NCBI GenBank assembly: GCA_003151275.1
Contig: PLXC01000094.1
Coordinates: 68,101 to 132,100, forward strand
Source: Candidatus Melainabacteria bacterium
GTDB lineage: Bacteria; Cyanobacteriota; Vampirovibrionia; Obscuribacterales; Obscuribacteraceae
Reading direction: 5' to 3'
Length of the DNA stretch: 64,000 nucleotides
Shown here: piece after piece, positions 62,579-64,000 of the stretch
Position numbering within the stretch: position 1 is the stretch's first letter
Layout: each line of letters starts with the position of its first letter
Program-made: the position numbers and the translations under genes
The notes under the pieces: model-generated
Database searches by the model: none
Seen by the model: the letters and a program-made list of their open reading frames with translations, nothing else
Told to the model about the DNA's origin: nothing

Positions 62579-63790
62579 TTATTGAGATTCGCTAAGGATT
62601 AGTCCCAGATCATCCCCGACTTGCACAGTCACGGTGCTTTCTATATCTCCAACGGAGGCATTAACAATATCTCCAGTCTCGTTGAGGTCGACTCTGACTT
62701 GCTCTGCATCATCCGAATTGCCACGCTGGGCAATGATTCTTGTTTGCTTGTACGGTCCGATTTTGATCCTCGACTGCTTGACGGTGACGATGTAACCCTT
62801 ATGTTGCAATATCTTTGCAACCTTGAAAGCCAAGCCTGGTTTGGAACTTGCGTTTTGAATTGTGACGCGCATTTCGTTACGTAGAGACGTTACAAAACTA
62901 GATCCCATCAGCCGGCCGACTATACCTCTTATCTCTGCTTTGCTCGAATTCCAACCGCCAGTTCCGCTGAAGTTGCCCGGAAGCATTGCCATGGTTTGAT
63001 TCTTCTTCGGTATGGCGCGCACGAATGTCGCCATCGACATCATGTCGGCGACACTCAAGTCGGTCGAAACATATTGGTTTGCGATCTCGATAAGCCTCGG
63101 GAGATGGCTCCAGGAGTCAGGTTGGAGGGCCTTGGCCAGCACAGCCCTTATGAAGATTTGTTGACGCTGCACTCGGCCGATGTCACCAAGCGCATCATGC
63201 CTGAAGCGCACGAAGCCCATAGCCTGGTTCCCCGTCAGGGTATGCGGACCTGGTTCGAGGTCTATCTTTAGCTTCGCCGTCCAATCCATATAGTGCATCT
63301 TCGCGGGCACGTCCACGGTGATACCGCCAAGTTCGTTGACCAGTTCGACCAAGCCGTGCACATTCATTACCACATAATGGTCGACAGGAATCTGCAGAAG
63401 GCTGCTTACGGCGCGCACAGCCAGATTCGGACCGCCGATAGCATTAGCCGCATTGATCTTCTGAACGCCGTTGTCGGGAATCAGCGCTTCGGTGTCGCGC
63501 GGAATCGAGAGTATGCCTAGCGCATCGCGAATTGGATCCAATCGACATACCATAATGGTGTCAGATCGTCCGGTGAATGCATTCTGATCTATTTTTTTAT
63601 TGCGCCTACCCAAGTCGGTGTAAACCACGTCTGTACCGAGCAAAAGCACGGTCGTCGGCTCAGTCAGACTGCCAAGCCGCAAGGAAGGTGGTATCAGAGT
63701 CGGCTTGAAATACAAAGTCAAAATGTAGCCGACCACGCCCCCAACAAGGGCGCAGATAAGTAAAACGAGAGACCAGTTTGTCGGACGCAA
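62579..63790 (-). CDS. LytR-CpsA-Psr (LCP) family protein
   Basis: A 403-residue membrane-anchored LCP protein that would transfer anionic glycopolymers or other undecaprenyl-phosphate-linked glycans to the cell wall. One N-terminal membrane segment (residues 8-27), then the LCP domain (about 45-265) with VLLLGTD, GRSDTIMVCRLD, LGILSIPRDT, INAANAIGG and the Arg-rich FVRFRHDALGDIGRVQRQQ, and a C-terminal LytR_C-like domain (about 300-385). Start codon TTG (AGGA about 9 bases upstream). It is divergent from a glycosyltransferase gene 34 bases away, matching an envelope-glycan context. Confidence 0.92.
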   Translation of the reverse strand: MRPTNWSLVLLICALVGGVVGYILTLYFKPTLIPPSLRLGSLTEPTTVLLLGTDVVYTDLGRRNKKIDQNAFTGRSDTIMVCRLDPIRDALGILSIPRDTEALIPDNGVQKINAANAIGGPNLAVRAVSSLLQIPVDHYVVMNVHGLVELVNELGGITVDVPAKMHYMDWTAKLKIDLEPGPHTLTGNQAMGFVRFRHDALGDIGRVQRQQIFIRAVLAKALQPDSWSHLPRLIEIANQYVSTDLSVADMMSMATFVRAIPKKNQTMAMLPGNFSGTGGWNSSKAEIRGIVGRLMGSSFVTSLRNEMRVTIQNASSKPGLAFKVAKILQHKGYIVTVKQSRIKIGPYKQTRIIAQRGNSDDAEQVRVDLNETGDIVNASVGDIESTVTVQVGDDLGLILSESQ

Positions 63791-63824
63791 TCTCGATATC
63801 CTAATGTAGAGTCTGGGATATTAT

Positions 63825-64000
63825 ATGAAGATGATTCCAAGGTTACATAAGACAAACAAAATACTGGCCATAAATTTTGGCGGCATCGGCGACGAAGTTC
63901 TCTTCTTGCCTACTCTCAAAACGCTTCGTGAAGCTTATCCCGATGCGCACATCACGCTTATGTTGGAGCCTCGCTCTCAATCAATTAAACAAATCACCAA
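63825..64000 (+). CDS. Glycosyltransferase family 9 (heptosyltransferase-like), partial
   Basis: The 5' end of a gene running off the window. From ATG 63825 it reads KILAINFGGIGDEVLFLPTL and TLREAYPDAHITLMLEP, the N-terminal signature (I-x-x-GGIGD-x-x-x-x-P) of GT9/ADP-heptose:LPS heptosyltransferases. It would transfer heptose or another sugar to LPS or a related surface glycan. It is divergent from the LCP gene. Only the first 58 codons are visible. Confidence 0.75.
   Translation, partial: MKMIPRLHKTNKILAINFGGIGDEVLFLPTLKTLREAYPDAHITLMLEPRSQSIKQIT

Overview
The window looks like a chromosomal segment of a Gram-negative-type, respiring, environmental bacterium of medium G+C. I infer the envelope type from type IV pilin and pseudopilin genes, a glycosyltransferase family 9 (heptosyltransferase-like) gene at the right edge, and an EmrA/HlyD-type adaptor. 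The repertoire (several Hanks-type Ser/Thr kinases with C-terminal LRR/TPR parts, an LCP protein, many TPR and secreted proteins of unknown function, a hydrogenase-4-like complex, qNor) would fit a non-photosynthetic Cyanobacteria-related lineage such as Obscuribacterales/Melainabacteria. That placement is a guess from gene style and was not tested. I found no rRNA, tRNA or CRISPR array.

Layout. 0.3-6 kb: secreted and membrane proteins of unknown role (DUF4239, a CPA1 Na+/H+ antiporter, a PDZ protein). 6-17.3 kb: a SulP anion transporter with its own OmpR-type two-component system, divergent from a six-gene complex I/hydrogenase-4-like operon. Its large subunit lacks the NiFe-binding cysteines, so it is an energy-converting hydrogenase-related (Ehr) complex rather than a hydrogenase. 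The divergent promoter region carries 11-bp-spaced direct repeats of OmpR/PhoB style, one of which recurs as an exact 18-mer 9.5 kb away. 17.4-21.3 kb: poorly characterised genes plus a DUF488 protein and a degenerate receiver-domain protein. 21.3-25.2 kb: a quinol-dependent nitric oxide reductase divergent from a tight operon of small iron-sulfur/redox proteins (ferredoxin, DUF1858, a rubredoxin-like protein, DUF1858-DUF2249, and a 39-residue cupin-like ORF), with three palindromes in the shared control region. 25.2-31.1 kb: an MBL hydrolase, small membrane proteins, and a TetR-EmrA-EmrB efflux operon with a perfect 32-bp operator.

31-40 kb: two tandem paralogous Ser/Thr kinases with LRR and TPR parts, a GH92 mannosidase and a methyltransferase. 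40-48 kb is an accessory zone: a 343-bp transposon relic with 39-bp terminal inverted repeats, a degenerate antitoxin remnant, an AAA/DUF4143 ATPase with TTGAGTAA half-sites, an intact Xre/ParS-RES toxin-antitoxin pair, a BrnT/BrnA-like pair, and a JAB-domain protein. 48.4-53 kb: a minor pilin/pseudopilin cluster. 53.2-57.8 kb: a full-length Lhr helicase. 57.9-59.7 kb: a graveyard of two more toxin-antitoxin loci whose toxins are broken (an 11-bp duplication plus a stop; a frameshift plus truncation). 59.7-64 kb: a third Ser/Thr kinase, gene remnants, an LCP protein and the start of a GT9 gene.

Stretches over about 300 bases without a gene: 1-303 (nothing recognised), 23515-23869 (control region, described), 41404-41944 (antitoxin remnant and half-sites, described), 44946-45493 (a weak inverted-repeat pair, otherwise nothing), 47902-48381 (nothing recognised).
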